Shown here: in pieces, positions 27,801 through 35,071 of the stretch
Numbering within the stretch: position 1 is the stretch's first letter
How the letters are laid out: each line of letters starts with the position of its first letter
Assembly (NCBI GenBank): GCA_012520945.1
Contig: JAAYNH010000056.1
Span: 28,416-92,415 of the forward strand
Direction: 5' to 3'
DNA from: Treponema sp.
GTDB taxonomy: Bacteria; Spirochaetota; Spirochaetia; Treponematales; Treponemataceae
DNA: 64,000 nt
Position numbers and translations under genes: made by a program
Notes under the pieces: model-generated
The model's input: only the letters and a program-made list of their open reading frames with translations
The model's database searches: none
Told to the model about the DNA's origin: nothing

Positions 27801-28062
27801 CCTCCATTGAAATAGCTCCACCAATAGTAGAACCCCAGCTTATAAGCCCATCAAGATTTTGAGAATTAGCTAATTTATAAATACTATTACGCAAATATTC
27901 TGACTCTTTTTGAGAGTCAAGCATTCCACCGGGGAAAATATAAAATGCACCACCTTTACGATTTGCTTGTGAAACCAAATGTGGCCACAAATTCAGTGCA
28001 GTCCCTGTGTGGATTGAAGCGAGAACAAATCCTATGCGTTGTTGTTTTGATTTATGATTCAT
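24805..28062 (-). CDS. Hybrid regulator: LacI-type sugar sensor, GAF-like and kinase-like middle, AraC DNA-binding domain
   Basis: 1085 residues. Residues about 8-300 form a LacI/GalR-type sugar-binding domain (GFVLASIHTGTALN, SVDFDAYNGMKELV-like core, IASFNDSAESRIF) without the usual N-terminal helix-turn-helix. About 430-570 looks GAF-like. About 575-740 resembles a decayed HisKA/HATPase module (AEHAKTEFFSNIGADLSDPL in place of a phospho-His helix; no N- or G-boxes). About 850-950 is REC-like. An AraC domain closes the protein (LADSVHVSEDYLTRIFRKELG, IYEIAEQTGFQDQAYFCRVFKKI). It should bind a sugar in the cytoplasm and control the importer operon, and probably the divergent uxaBA genes. There is no signal peptide, so it differs from membrane HTCS proteins. 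Confidence 0.88.
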   Translation of the reverse strand: MNHKSKQQRIGFVLASIHTGTALNLWPHLVSQANRKGGAFYIFPGGMLDSQKESEYLRNSIYKLANSQNLDGLISWGSTIGGAISMEELNGFHESLSPMPFVTIGHKIQGSSCVDFDAYNGMKELVHHFIKKHGSRKIAFLRGPENHVSAQERYKAFLDALKEENILFEGYENLISEPVLWTEGEKAIVQLYEKRNLVPGQDFDTLIGSSDMMLFAAVLYLQKYGYKIPEDLRIASFNDSAESRIFSTPFTTVHLPYEELARVSFTKMQETLEDITTRAIYKKIAGKLIVRESCGCSRSLVTFTEDVFHARLDNIEQAKKDICAKITEVLSLSSKAANSYVEPLIDSLIEQDSKKFFSLFENFLTKFFNKEGDVRFVFEAITLLQESGLIVSSYFTKIIKSVYNMVLQVHTSCITFKRYEIERRYSVLNSLKCDLLSAHNRKELINILFEQLPKIGLHTVSIVLYENDEFYRYVGGFSRDSGGSLVYLESQSELFSAGRLVPKELEKDYLSGAFLVQPLFIENQPLGYIITNIAFFDGSVYEDLRSAVSNSLHGIFLFEQTLASKQIAERAEHAKTEFFSNIGADLSDPLIDIVQKLESIENLVEDGKFDKDILVEQILFVKSQVNAQLEKTNMLVDLTLSKVDDLAVEKRLFHLNEIIPDVFGFPLLYGDSDRLKKAFDIIREEYSGDLRCSLENDGVHIVFTSNRNPVDSWAKPSMLLAEKLVLLQFGELIAEKDYCHVVLPYPNLAGLAPCKNAKIPERIISFTENLFEISDMHLPVVQKNTGNYNEFINLDKNSTSIIAWNFDKATMKDIVNVYAMRNHSELFRAPFMCFSEKVSATTLLEMLEKAIRAKREEPVLFINAMVTRYEGWANSDNVISINSMADFDSVITQVLPSLIVFEKIDIDAIKAIRRRPDTVLVPILILPKTFLPSEESEEVCSLPRLLVCNRGVASSSQFAKRIREIISGGEILPPHTGALVKKAIIYLNEHVSSQIVRWKLADSVHVSEDYLTRIFRKELGLSLWEYLNRYRISLATDLLLNTNGTIYEIAEQTGFQDQAYFCRVFKKIHGVPPGKIRNKTQRRSE

Positions 28063-28074
28063 AGCGTAACTTGT

Positions 28075-28103
28075 ATTTTAACTTGACACGCAAAATATTA
28101 CAA
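28075..28103 (-). promoter_or_regulatory. Putative promoter of the hybrid regulator operon
   Basis: Minus strand: TTGTAA (28098-28103), 17-bp spacer, TAAAAT (28075-28080), 12 bases to the ATG. No ribosome site. It overlaps the divergent promoter of the transporter gene. Confidence 0.45.
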
Positions 28104-28111
28104 GATATATA
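28083..28111 (+). promoter_or_regulatory. Putative promoter of the BASS-type transporter gene
   Basis: TTGACA (28083-28088), 17-bp spacer, TATATA (28106-28111). The ATG at 28122 is only 10 bases further and has no ribosome site, so the leader is very short. The two divergent start codons are 59 bases apart. Confidence 0.5.
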
Positions 28112-28121
28112 TATTATAATA

Positions 28122-29081
28122 ATGATAGAAAATTTTTTTATTAAATTTAATAAAACTCTTGAAAAAGGTATGCCTTTACTCACTCCAACAGGCGTAATTA
28201 TCGGATTGTTACTAGGAAATCGCGTTGCACATCTTGCTCCTGCGGTTACGGTTTTGTTTGCTTTTATGACTTTAACGGGTGCTTTAAGCATTAATGCTAA
28301 AGATTTTATTGCTGTTTTTAAAAAACCACTGCCCATTGTTTTATTTTTATTTTGCTTTCACATTTTAATGCCAATTATTGCATACTTTAGTGCAAAGATA
28401 TTTTTTTCAAACGATGAAGCATTAATTACAGGCATAGTTCTTTTATTTGCTATTCCTACAGCTGTAGCAGGTTCAATATGGTCAACCATCCATAACGGAA
28501 ACATGAGTTTAACAATTACGCTAATTTTATTGGATACAATTTTAGCACCTTTTTTAACACCGTTTATCGTTTCTGTTTTCATGGGCAAAGTTATTAAAAT
28601 TAATGCTTTAGGAATGTTCATCTCTTTAGTATGGATGGTTGTAATTCCTTCTATAATAGGTATATGCATCAATCAATTCAGCAAAGGAAAAATTCCAAAA
28701 AAAATTTTACCGTATTGCAAACCATTTTCAAAATTTGCACTTTTATTTGTCATTATAATTAATTCAGGACGCATTCGCACCTCAATTCATGAATTTGAAA
28801 CGATTTTTATTCTTGTTACTTTTGTTGCACTATTTTTATCATTTACCAGTTTTGCTTTAGGAGCGGGCTGTGGCAGACTATTAAAACTTCCACATAAAGA
28901 TTGTGTCTCATTGATGTATGGTTCAGGTTTACGTAACATAAGTGCAGCCTTAGTTTTAGCATTAACTTATTTTGAGCCTCGATGTGGTATCCCTATTGTA
29001 ATTGGAATTGTTTTTCAACAAACTCTTGCAGCTATTTCGGGGATTATTTTATTGCCTCAAAAAGCAAACTCTTCGCATTAA
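28122..29081 (+). CDS. BASS-family (bile acid:sodium symporter-like) transporter
   Basis: 319 residues from ATG 28122 (MIENFFIKFNKTLEKGMPLLTPTGVIIG), about ten membrane helices. Family features are PLLTPTGVIIGLLLGN near the start, FAIPTAVAGSIWSTIHNGN at the first crossover, and GSGLRNISAALVLALTYF at the second, both with the broken-helix sodium/substrate signature. Substrates of bacterial BASS proteins include bile acids, pantoate and other organic anions. Position between a sugar-responsive regulator and uxaBA suggests uronate or a keto-acid, which is inference. An ATG at 28170 preceded by AAAAAGG is an alternative start. uxaB follows on the same strand after 171 bases with its own promoter. 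Confidence 0.82.
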   Translation: MIENFFIKFNKTLEKGMPLLTPTGVIIGLLLGNRVAHLAPAVTVLFAFMTLTGALSINAKDFIAVFKKPLPIVLFLFCFHILMPIIAYFSAKIFFSNDEALITGIVLLFAIPTAVAGSIWSTIHNGNMSLTITLILLDTILAPFLTPFIVSVFMGKVIKINALGMFISLVWMVVIPSIIGICINQFSKGKIPKKILPYCKPFSKFALLFVIIINSGRIRTSIHEFETIFILVTFVALFLSFTSFALGAGCGRLLKLPHKDCVSLMYGSGLRNISAALVLALTYFEPRCGIPIVIGIVFQQTLAAISGIILLPQKANSSH

Positions 29082-29102
29082 AGTACAAATAATGTCAACA
29101 AA

Positions 29103-29150
29103 TGCAAAAATTGTCGTTTTTTTGCAAAAAATACACGCAAAACCTATAGA
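29103..29150 (+). promoter_or_regulatory. Promoter of uxaBA with overlapping inverted repeat
   Basis: TTGCAA (29122-29127), 17-bp spacer, TATAGA (29145-29150). The inverted repeat TGCAAAAA-8 bases-TTTTTGCA (29103-29126) overlaps the -35 box and is a candidate operator for the divergently encoded AraC-type regulator. About 100 bases of leader follow, then a GAGGAG ribosome site before uxaB. Confidence 0.45.
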
Positions 29151-29252
29151 ATAATTTTTATCTTCTTATTATAGTATAGGGTAGGGTAACGATATATATT
29201 TTATAAGTACCTAAATTTTTTATATTTTTAATTTTATTGAGGAGTCATTTTT

Positions 29253-30767
29253 ATGATTAATATTACCGAAAAAAAGAACACTGTTTCCCGACCGGTTAAA
29301 GTTCTTCAATTTGGTGAAGGAAATTTTTTAAGAGCTTTTGTAGACTGGCAAATTGATATAGCCAACGAAAAATCCGGTTTCAACGGTAACATCGTCATGA
29401 TTCAACCATTACCTGATGATTCAACTCCTTTATACAATGATCAAAAATGTTTGTATACAACTATTCTTCGCGGTATTCAACACGGTAAAAATGTTGAAGA
29501 AATTCGCATCATTGACTCTGTTTCAAAGTGCATAAACTGTTATACTGCATACGATGAATATTTATCATATGCAAACAGTCCGGATTTACGTTTTGTAATT
29601 TCAAACACAACTGAAGCCGGCATCGTTTATTCTCAAGAATGTAAACTTGAAGACACTCCTCCTGCAAGTTTTCCTGCAAAAGTTGCACAGTTTTTATACA
29701 AACGTTTCAAACATTTTAATGGTGACAAAAAAGCCGGCTTAATATTTATTCCTTGTGAATTAATTGATAAAAACGGTGATAAACTCAAAGAATACATTCT
29801 CCAACACAGTGCAGACTGGAAACTCGGGGAAGATTTCGATAAATGGGTTAACGATGCTTGTATATTCTGTAACAGCTTGGTTGACCGTATCGTTCCAGGT
29901 TATCCACGAAATGAAGCACCCGCATGGTGTGCAAAATTAGGTTATCAAGATAATTTAATTGACCAAGCAGAACCATTTCACTTATGGGTAATTGAAACAT
30001 CAGGTGATATTGAAGCCTTGAAAAGAGAATTCCCACTTCAAAAAGCAGGGTTGAACGTTGTTTGGACTAACGACATGACTTTTTATCGAACAAGAAAAGT
30101 TCGCATCTTGAACGGAACACACTCAATGTTTACTGCAGGTGCATTTTTAAGCGGTTTAACAACGGTTGAAGAAAGTATTAATAATCCGGTTATTTACTCA
30201 TTTATTAAACTTGGACTTTTCGGTGAAATTATTCCTTCAATGGACGGAGATACAGATGAACTTTTCAACTATGCAAACAGTGTATTGGAAAGATTTAGTA
30301 ATCCATACATCCGACATTTACTAATTGATATATGTTTAAATTATACATCAAAATTTAAGACACGTAATTTACCGTCCATTAAAAGTTACATTGAAAGATA
30401 CAATGCCGTACCTCAATGTTTGGCTTTTAGCATGGCAGCAATTACAATGTTTTACAAAGGAAATGATGTAACTAACCGTCAAATGACAGGAATGCGTCAA
30501 ACTAGTGACGAAAAAGAACCGGAAATGTATTTAATCAAAGACGATGAAAGTGTTTTAACTTTTTTTGAATTATTGCATAAACGCACAAATAATCCGAAAG
30601 AGCTTGCAAATGCCGTATTAACAAATGATTCTTTGTGGGGAGAAGATTTGACAAAACTTCCAGGCTTTGAAGAAGCTGTTTCACATCACATTGAAGAAAT
30701 TCAAACAAAAGGTATGCTCCATGCAGTTGACGGTGTTCGCCCTAGCGTAATTAAGCCGATAAAATAA
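29253..30767 (+). CDS. uxaB: Tagaturonate reductase (altronate oxidoreductase)
   Basis: 504 residues of the polyol-dehydrogenase (mannitol dehydrogenase) superfamily. The start KVLQFGEGNFLRAFVDWQID is the Rossmann signature of UxaB. The C-terminal catalytic part contains KVRILNGTHSMFTAGAFLSGL (Lys/Asn/His motif) and PSIKSYIERYNAVPQ. It reduces tagaturonate to altronate with NADH in the galacturonate branch of hexuronate catabolism. It lies 37 bases upstream of uxaA in an operon. A strong GAGGAG site precedes the ATG. Mannonate oxidoreductase (UxuB) is the closest alternative; linkage to altronate dehydratase favours UxaB. Confidence 0.94.
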   Translation: MINITEKKNTVSRPVKVLQFGEGNFLRAFVDWQIDIANEKSGFNGNIVMIQPLPDDSTPLYNDQKCLYTTILRGIQHGKNVEEIRIIDSVSKCINCYTAYDEYLSYANSPDLRFVISNTTEAGIVYSQECKLEDTPPASFPAKVAQFLYKRFKHFNGDKKAGLIFIPCELIDKNGDKLKEYILQHSADWKLGEDFDKWVNDACIFCNSLVDRIVPGYPRNEAPAWCAKLGYQDNLIDQAEPFHLWVIETSGDIEALKREFPLQKAGLNVVWTNDMTFYRTRKVRILNGTHSMFTAGAFLSGLTTVEESINNPVIYSFIKLGLFGEIIPSMDGDTDELFNYANSVLERFSNPYIRHLLIDICLNYTSKFKTRNLPSIKSYIERYNAVPQCLAFSMAAITMFYKGNDVTNRQMTGMRQTSDEKEPEMYLIKDDESVLTFFELLHKRTNNPKELANAVLTNDSLWGEDLTKLPGFEEAVSHHIEEIQTKGMLHAVDGVRPSVIKPIK

Positions 30768-30804
30768 TATATTTTATAGTGTATTTTTTTTCACGGAGAT
30801 AACA

Positions 30805-32352
30805 ATGAAAACATCTATTCAAATACATAATGATGATGGTGTTGCTGTTGCGTTGGAACCATTAGCCAAAGGCAATGTTCAAACAGTAGAATTTGCAGGA
30901 AAAACAATTTCCATAACATTAATCGATGACATTCCTGCAGGACACAAGTTTGCATTAAAAGATTTTACGGTCGATGAACCGGTAATTAAATACGGCTATC
31001 CAATAGGTGCTGCAAAAAAAGAAATCAAAACGGGAGAGCATGTTCATGTTCACAACATAAAAACCTTGCTTTCTGAAACTGCAGAATATCATTATGATGA
31101 AAATGCTGCAAAAACCGCCGCTGAAGAATGGAAAAAAGCAAATAAATCTATTGACGCACCAAAAATTAAAGCATACAGAAGAGATAACGGTAAAATAGGC
31201 ATTCGTAACGAAATTTGGATTGTACCGACAGTAGGATGCGTAAATCGTATTGCTGAAAATTTAGCATCCTGGGCAAACGGTGTTTTTTGTTGTGGAGAAC
31301 CAAAACCAAGCGAAACCGGTGGCTTAGAAGGAGTTTTTGCATGGACACATCCATACGGTTGTAGTCAAATGGGAGATGACCATGAAAAAACACGCACTAT
31401 TTTAGCAAATTTAGTTCACCATCCGAATGCAGGTGCTGTTTTAGTTTTAGGTCTTGGTTGCGAAAATAACACAGTGGCTCAATTTAAACAAGCACTTGGT
31501 GAATATGATGAAAATAGAGTTAAGTTTTTAGTTGCACAAGACTCAAGTGACGAAATTGCAGAAGGCAAAAAAATACTAAAAGAGTTAGCAAAATATTGTG
31601 ATGATTTTAAACGCACAGATGCTTCGCTTGATGAAGTAATAATGGGCATGAAATGTGGCGGTTCAGATGGACTGTCCGGTATTACTGCAAATGCCCTAGT
31701 AGGAAAAGTTTGTGACACAATGACAGCAATGAATGCTTCCGTAATTCTCACAGAAGTTCCTGAAATGTTCGGTGCTGAACAAATGCTTATGGACCGATGC
31801 CAAGATGAAGATATGTTTAAAAAAACGGTTGATTTAATTAATAATTTCAAAGATTATTATACACGACACGGACAAGTTGTTTACGAAAATCCATCTCCTG
31901 GAAACAAGGCAGGTGGAATTACAACATTAGAAGATAAATCACTAGGTTGTGTTCAAAAAGGTGGAAAAGCACCGGTATGTGGTGTATTAAATTATGGCGA
32001 AAGAATAAAAAATCGTGGCTTAAACTTATTGGAAGGACCGGGCAATGATATTGTTTCAACGACAGCTATGACAGCAAGCGGTGCACATATCATCCTTTTT
32101 ACAACCGGACGCGGGACCCCACTTGGAGCACCGGTTCCCACAGTGAAAATTGCTACAAATCATGACTTAGCACAAAAAAAAGCTGCATGGATAGACTTTG
32201 ACGCATCATTGACATTAATAAACAATCCCGATACAGTGCGCGACAACTTAATTCAACTTTTGTGCGATATTGCATCAGGAAAAAAACAAACACGTAACGA
32301 AATTAACGGATACCGTGAAATTGCAATTTTCAAAGAAGGCGTAACTTTATAA
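30805..32352 (+). CDS. uxaA: Altronate dehydratase
   Basis: 515 residues. The N-terminal SAF domain (about 1-95, SIQIHNDDGVAVALEPL, GEHVHVHNIKT) is followed by the catalytic part beginning AYRRDNGKIGIRNEIWIVPTVGCVN, with HPYGCSQMGDDH, LGLGCENN and GMKCGGSDGLSGITANALVG. Conserved cysteines and histidines bind iron. The enzyme dehydrates altronate to 2-keto-3-deoxygluconate. It is the second gene of uxaBA. Isomerase (uxaC), kdgK and kdgA are not in the window. A bidirectional hairpin follows. Confidence 0.96.
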   Translation: MKTSIQIHNDDGVAVALEPLAKGNVQTVEFAGKTISITLIDDIPAGHKFALKDFTVDEPVIKYGYPIGAAKKEIKTGEHVHVHNIKTLLSETAEYHYDENAAKTAAEEWKKANKSIDAPKIKAYRRDNGKIGIRNEIWIVPTVGCVNRIAENLASWANGVFCCGEPKPSETGGLEGVFAWTHPYGCSQMGDDHEKTRTILANLVHHPNAGAVLVLGLGCENNTVAQFKQALGEYDENRVKFLVAQDSSDEIAEGKKILKELAKYCDDFKRTDASLDEVIMGMKCGGSDGLSGITANALVGKVCDTMTAMNASVILTEVPEMFGAEQMLMDRCQDEDMFKKTVDLINNFKDYYTRHGQVVYENPSPGNKAGGITTLEDKSLGCVQKGGKAPVCGVLNYGERIKNRGLNLLEGPGNDIVSTTAMTASGAHIILFTTGRGTPLGAPVPTVKIATNHDLAQKKAAWIDFDASLTLINNPDTVRDNLIQLLCDIASGKKQTRNEINGYREIAIFKEGVTL

Positions 32353-32471
32353 ATTAATTAAACAAAAGGGGCAAAACTATTTTACACGACTGTTTAACCC
32401 CTCTTATCTTAAATGCAACAAATAATTTGTAAAAATTTTATTTTTTTTCATTTTATTTAATTATATAACAC

Positions 32472-32517
32472 AAAAAAAAGCCTAAAATCCGCAAAATTAG
32501 GATCTTAGGCTTTTTTT
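32472..32517. terminator. Bidirectional terminator between uxaA and the convergent binding-protein gene
   Basis: AAGCCTAAAATCC pairs with GGATCTTAGGCTT with small internal mismatches, flanked by eight A on the left and seven T on the right. It can stop transcription of both convergent units. An AGGGG/CCCCT hairpin without a T run lies at about 32367-32402. Confidence 0.85.
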
Positions 32518-32537
32518 AATGTTTCACAAAATTGCCG

Positions 32538-33683
32538 TTACGGATTAACTGTTGCCTTATAAACAGGTGTTAAAGCACCATCTTGACGAATAATTTCCAT
32601 CATAACAGCAGACTTAATCGGATTACGTTTTTCATCAAATGTTAAATGTCCTGTTACATAATCACCATCAGTCAATTCCAATTGGGAACGTACAGTCGAA
32701 GCGTCCTCCGAACCGGCTCTAATCATTGCATCTTTAAGCATATACATACAGTCATAACCTAAAGCCGCAAAAGAAACAGGCACCGAACCATAAGATTCCT
32801 TATAATTTGCAACAAATTCAATTACACGAGAATCGGTTGAATCTGCAGCATAATGATCCGAATAAAATCCGTTAAGAATTTCATCTCCGGCATTATCAAC
32901 AATACCACCCCAGCCGTCTGCACCAACAATCGGAACACTTATGCCTTGAGCACGCAATTGTTTTGCAATTAATGCAACAGCCACATAATAATCCGGTAAA
33001 TATACAACATCAGGAGCTGCATTTTTTATTTTTGTTAATTGAGCATTAAAATCTTTGTCGCCTGTACTGTAAGACTCAGCAGCAACAAGACTACCGCCAC
33101 CTTTTTCAAAAGCAATTTTAAAGTTTTCATAAAGACCAACAGAATAATCATTATCAAGATCGTATAAAACGGCTGCTTTTGAAAGACCTAAATTTTCAAC
33201 AGCAAATTTACCGCCTACAGTACCTTGAAACGGATCGATAAAACAAGCTCTAAAAATGTAATTACCTGCATCCGTAATGCTTTCCATAGTAGCTGCCGGT
33301 GCAAAAAGCAAAACCTTTTGTGACTGTGCCAAAGAAGTTATTGCTGCAGTACAACCTGACGTCAAAGAACCGACAATTATTTTTGCACCATCCTTTGTTG
33401 TAAGTTTTTTATACGCATTTACTGTTTTTTCAGGATTTCCTTCATCATCCTCGGCAATCATTACAACTTGTTTACCATTAATTCCTCCGGCGGCATTAAT
33501 TTCCTTAATGGCCATTTCCATGCCGTTTCGTGCTTCAACACCATAAACAGCTACAGGTCCGGAAAGAGGATAAATACCTCCAATTAAAATAGTATCGCTT
33601 GTTTTTTTTGTACAACCAAAAACAAACAATAAACCTACAACCATAAAAATTGATAAAACGATAGATTTTTGTTTTTTCATCAT
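32538..33683 (-). CDS. Branched-chain amino acid-type ABC substrate-binding lipoprotein (LivJ family)
   Basis: 381 residues. The lipoprotein signal is MMKKQKSIVLSIFMVVGLLF followed by VFGC, the lipidated Cys being near residue 24. The periplasmic-binding type I fold has clear family motifs: ILIGGIYPLSGPVAVYGVEARNGMEMA, EINAAGGINGK, IVGSLTSGCTAAI and FAALGYDCMYMLKDA. Members bind Leu/Ile/Val, other amino acids, urea or short amides. No LivHMGF permease or ATPase gene is adjacent, so it is an orphan binding protein. AGGAG precedes the start. Upstream is the broken phosphatase locus. Confidence 0.93.
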   Translation of the reverse strand: MMKKQKSIVLSIFMVVGLLFVFGCTKKTSDTILIGGIYPLSGPVAVYGVEARNGMEMAIKEINAAGGINGKQVVMIAEDDEGNPEKTVNAYKKLTTKDGAKIIVGSLTSGCTAAITSLAQSQKVLLFAPAATMESITDAGNYIFRACFIDPFQGTVGGKFAVENLGLSKAAVLYDLDNDYSVGLYENFKIAFEKGGGSLVAAESYSTGDKDFNAQLTKIKNAAPDVVYLPDYYVAVALIAKQLRAQGISVPIVGADGWGGIVDNAGDEILNGFYSDHYAADSTDSRVIEFVANYKESYGSVPVSFAALGYDCMYMLKDAMIRAGSEDASTVRSQLELTDGDYVTGHLTFDEKRNPIKSAVMMEIIRQDGALTPVYKATVNP

Positions 33684-33811
33684 TTCTCCTATTAAAATGT
33701 GGAATTAATCTCATTTATTTAACACATTCTTTTAACTATAAATCACAACTAACAATGTGTCAAGTTTTTATTTGCAAATTGTTGCAATTTGTTGTTATTT
33801 AATAACACAAA

Positions 33812-34903
33812 CTAAACACAAGACTTTTTGTAAAGAAACGGAACAGATACGAGGCGCAAGGTGTAACCTGTAAAAAGTAACTTCCTATAATGAATCAGCA
33901 CATCTATGGACAAATCTAATATCGCACCACTTGAAGCCAAATATACACTACCTTGAAATATTTGAGTTAAATTAAGATGCTGAAAACCGGAATATAAAAG
34001 CGACTCACTTGCTTCCATTACGGCTCCATCTATTTTAAAATAGTGCGTCATGATAATGGCCACAATGCCTGTAACAACAGAAGCAATAACTGAACTTAAA
34101 ATTGCAACATATGAATATTTTTTCAAACCTGCAACTAATAATATTGTGCTTATGGCAATTATGTTTCCTATGACAAGCGAAATTAAAAGGGGTGGATATC
34201 CTTTCAATGAAAGCGGTATAATTAATTTCCATATACAAAGAAGTGTAAAAATAAAACTTAAGATTGTACGAAAACCTGTAAATCCTGAAACAAGAAGTAA
34301 AAGAATAGCAAAGCATAAAAATAAAATTATTTCTTTTGTAATACGATAGTGGTCAATCATATTCGTAAAAATTATTTTGCCGTCTTTATCTTGTTCGATT
34401 ATCGCCCAAACTATATCACCTTTTGCATTTGCTGCAGGTGTTGCATGGTTCAATGTTACTGTTGAAACAATTCCGATTTTCCAACCTTGTTCCTTAAAAT
34501 ATTCAGATAAATTTTTAGCGTCTTTTGTTTTATCAACTAATTTACCGATTACTCCGGAGTGTGTTTTTACACCACAAGAAAATGATGTTGCAGTTGATGC
34601 AGAGTCCGGACAAAATGATGTTGAGTCTTGTGTCGTTGCTATACCATTCACAGGAAAGCTTGTAAAAGCAAGATTTGCAAGTTCCACTTCACCAACAGTA
34701 TTGTTTCCTAAATATACGCGAGCTGCATTAGCTTGCACATGGCTTAAACCATCTCCAATAAACATGAAAACGTACTTAGGTTTTTCATTTGATACTGAAC
34801 CTGCAGTACCTTTTGCAACATTGCTTCCGCTTTTACACGAAATCATTAGAGCAAAAATTACCATAGCAACAATAATTTTGCTCAAGTTTTTAAACATCTT
34901 CAT
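33812..34903 (-). pseudogene. Chimeric remnant: alkaline phosphatase N-terminus joined to a YibE/F-like membrane segment
   Basis: The open frame of 363 codons is made of two unrelated genes. Residues 1 to about 160 are an alkaline phosphatase lipoprotein: lipobox ALMISC, FMFIGDGLSHVQ metal loop, CPDSASTATSFSCGVKTHSG nucleophile region, VSTVTLNHATPAA. From about residue 161 (near base 34420) the sequence is the middle of a YibE/F-family membrane protein: GDIVWAII...GKIIFTNMIDHYRITK, five membrane helices, ASSGAILDLSIDV. It then ends in an unrelated 28-residue tail. Both parents are incomplete: the phosphatase lacks its second metal half, and YibE/F lacks both ends. A ribosome site is intact (AGGAG). 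Deletion-driven fusion or an assembly artefact are the two explanations; a functional product is unlikely. Confidence 0.75.
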
Positions 34904-35071
34904 AATATTCTCCTAAAAAATGTTTTACTGAAATTGTAAAAATCCAAATTTTTCCACAATTCAGTCTTTTACCAGCTAGAGAATAATCTGTAAATATAAA
35001 ATTAAAATTAATATTTTGTTAAATCTATGTATGTTTTTGGAAAGAAATTTCAAACATCTATGAAGACTTTA

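Noticed and set aside
28052..28336. 94-codon open frame on the minus strand over the transporter start
   Set aside because: Shadow of the BASS transporter gene, overlapping the regulator start and the divergent promoters.
30805..32352. Annotation of uxaBA as mannonate (UxuAB) genes
   Set aside because: The SAF domain and Cys/His motifs of the second gene fit altronate dehydratase, not UxuA.
32360..32402. AGGGG/CCCCT hairpin after uxaA as the main terminator
   Set aside because: It has a long loop and no T run; the bidirectional hairpin at 32472-32517 is much better.
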